The notes under the pieces: model-generated | The model's input: only the letters and a program-made list of their open reading frames with translations | What the model was told of the DNA's origin: nothing | Databases searched by the model: none | Shown: one piece after another, positions 5,643 to 6,434 of the stretch | Layout: each line of letters begins with the position of its first letter | Numbering within the stretch: position 1 is the first letter of the stretch | Made by a program: the position numbers and the translations under genes | Assembly (NCBI GenBank): GCA_905479965.1 | Contig: CAJQOR010000137.1 | Span: 1-6,434, forward strand | Direction: 5' to 3' | DNA: 6,434 bases | Origin: an uncultured Rhizobiaceae group bacterium | GTDB taxonomy: Bacteria; Pseudomonadota; Alphaproteobacteria; Rhizobiales; Rhizobiaceae

Positions 5643-6434
5643 CTACCCCTCGAACCTAAAGGCTGTGACGCCTACATTGTTATAGCGAGCTTTCGCAGGT
5701 CCAGATAAACGTTCGGAGTGACCAATATAAAGATACCCATCCTTTGACAAAACGTCTGAGTAACGTTGCCAGATTTTTGCCTGAGTTGGATCATCAAAAT
5801 AGATCACAACATTTCGGCAGAAAATGACGTCAAATTTGCCTTTAAATGGCCAATTTGCGATGAGGTTAAGCTCTCTGAAGGAGATTAAATCCTTCACGTG
5901 ATCTTTTACCTGATATTTACCCTGACCTAAATCATTGAAATATTCTTTTTGAAATTGTTGTCCAACAGGCTCAATGGCTTCAGTTGTATAAATACCTTCA
6001 CTGGCAGAAGCGACAACTTTTGGATCGATATCTGATGCAAGCAGTCTGAAATCGTATTTCGCAGCGTCTGGGAACATCGATAAAATCGTCATTGCCAGTG
6101 AATATGGCTCATGTCCCAATGAACACGCAGATGACCAAATTCGCACGCGTCCACCTGCCTTCGCTCGGCTCATCAATGCAGGCAATACATCATTTGCAAG
6201 ATGCTCAAAATGATGGCGCTCACGATAAAACTTTGTGAAGTTTGTGGTCAATTGCGAGAGCATTTCACGGCGCTCCTGCGCACCACGTTCTGAGCCAACC
6301 AATTCGCAATATTGTCTAAAACTGGAAAGTCCAATTTTTCTCAAACGCTTGGAAAGACGTGAATAAACGAGCGATGCTTTGCTTTCGTTTAAGAATATGC
6401 CAGCATCAGCGTAAATCATATCAGCAATATCTGA
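5643..6434 (-). CDS. cheR: Chemotaxis protein methyltransferase CheR (5' end outside window)
   Basis: CheR transfers methyl groups from S-adenosylmethionine to receptor glutamates. 263 residues and the stop (TAG) are visible. The frame is open to the right edge, and residues before the first internal ATG (6419) continue the conserved N-terminal helix motif (SDIADMIYADAGI). The true start is therefore upstream of the window and ATG 6419 should not be used. In visible numbering, the N-terminal helical domain has the substrate-side motif TTNFTKFYRE (63-72). The SAM-binding part has RIWSSACSLGHEPYS (98-112), SDID (134-137) and CRNVVIYFD (206-214), with IGHSE (238-241 plus) near the end. The beta-subdomain that docks on receptor tail pentapeptides would lie around 150-190. 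The SAM loop reads SLGHEP where S[TS]G[EQ]EP is usual. The gene leads the run into cheB. CheR is also the reported binding partner of CheT in S. meliloti. Confidence 0.96.
   Translation of the reverse strand, partial: SDIADMIYADAGIFLNESKASLVYSRLSKRLRKIGLSSFRQYCELVGSERGAQERREMLSQLTTNFTKFYRERHHFEHLANDVLPALMSRAKAGGRVRIWSSACSLGHEPYSLAMTILSMFPDAAKYDFRLLASDIDPKVVASASEGIYTTEAIEPVGQQFQKEYFNDLGQGKYQVKDHVKDLISFRELNLIANWPFKGKFDVIFCRNVVIYFDDPTQAKIWQRYSDVLSKDGYLYIGHSERLSGPAKARYNNVGVTAFRFEG
5646..5651 (-). promoter_or_regulatory. Ribosome binding site of cheB
   Basis: GAGGGG on the minus strand ends one base before the cheR stop codon, nine bases before the cheB ATG at 5636. It supports that start over a downstream one and places the signal inside the end of cheR, as expected for coupled operon genes. 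Confidence 0.65.

Noticed and set aside
6417..6419. ATG at 6419 as the start of cheR
   Set aside because: The open frame continues to the window edge and the residues before this ATG fit the conserved N-terminal motif of CheR, so the real start lies outside the window.
1..6434. Mobile elements, CRISPR arrays, tRNA or rRNA genes
   Set aside because: I saw no transposase, regularly spaced repeats, terminal inverted repeats of insertion sequences, or structural RNA signatures on either strand.

Overview
The window is a piece of an alphaproteobacterial chemotaxis and flagellar cluster, and every recognisable gene lies on the minus strand. Read in the direction of transcription, from the right edge to the left, the order is cheR (5' end cut off by the window) - cheB - cheY - cheD - a small cheT-like gene - fliF - an A+T-rich gap of about 620 bases - a LuxR-family regulator (3' end cut off). 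This matches the order I recall for the che/fla region of Sinorhizobium meliloti and its relatives (cheR cheB cheY2 cheD cheT fliF visN visR). The source is therefore probably a member of the Hyphomicrobiales (Rhizobiales). Base composition is only moderate in G+C in the genes and very A+T-rich between them, so it is more likely a low-G+C lineage than a classical Rhizobium. The sequence alone does not fix the genus.

Right part (3207-6434): the adaptation and signalling genes are tightly packed. cheR and cheB are 6 bases apart, cheB and cheY overlap in a TAATG, cheY and cheD are 3 bases apart, and cheD and cheT are 37 bases apart with a good ribosome binding site. They encode the receptor methyltransferase, the receptor methylesterase/deamidase with its receiver domain, a single-domain response regulator, the receptor glutamine deamidase, and a small helical protein with a DxxxQ phosphatase-type motif. 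The phosphorelay core (receptor, CheA, CheW) is absent and would be expected just beyond the right edge.

Middle part (1306-3206): fliF encodes the MS-ring protein of the flagellar basal body. It follows a 161-base spacer holding a candidate promoter and two neighbouring perfect 12-bp palindromes.

Left part (1-1305): a long A+T-rich non-coding stretch leads into a LuxR-type regulator, best read as VisN. VisN works with VisR at the top of the flagellar regulatory cascade in rhizobia.

No wholly new system is visible. The points most worth a second look are: (a) the cheT-like gene with DxxxQ; (b) a shared acidic-hydrophobic-FF C-terminal tail on both the CheT-like protein and CheD, which suggests a common docking partner; (c) the palindromes on the candidate fliF promoter; (d) the long A+T-rich leader in front of the visN-like gene, with a tiny ORF overlapping its start; and (e) substitutions at otherwise well-conserved positions of CheY and CheR.
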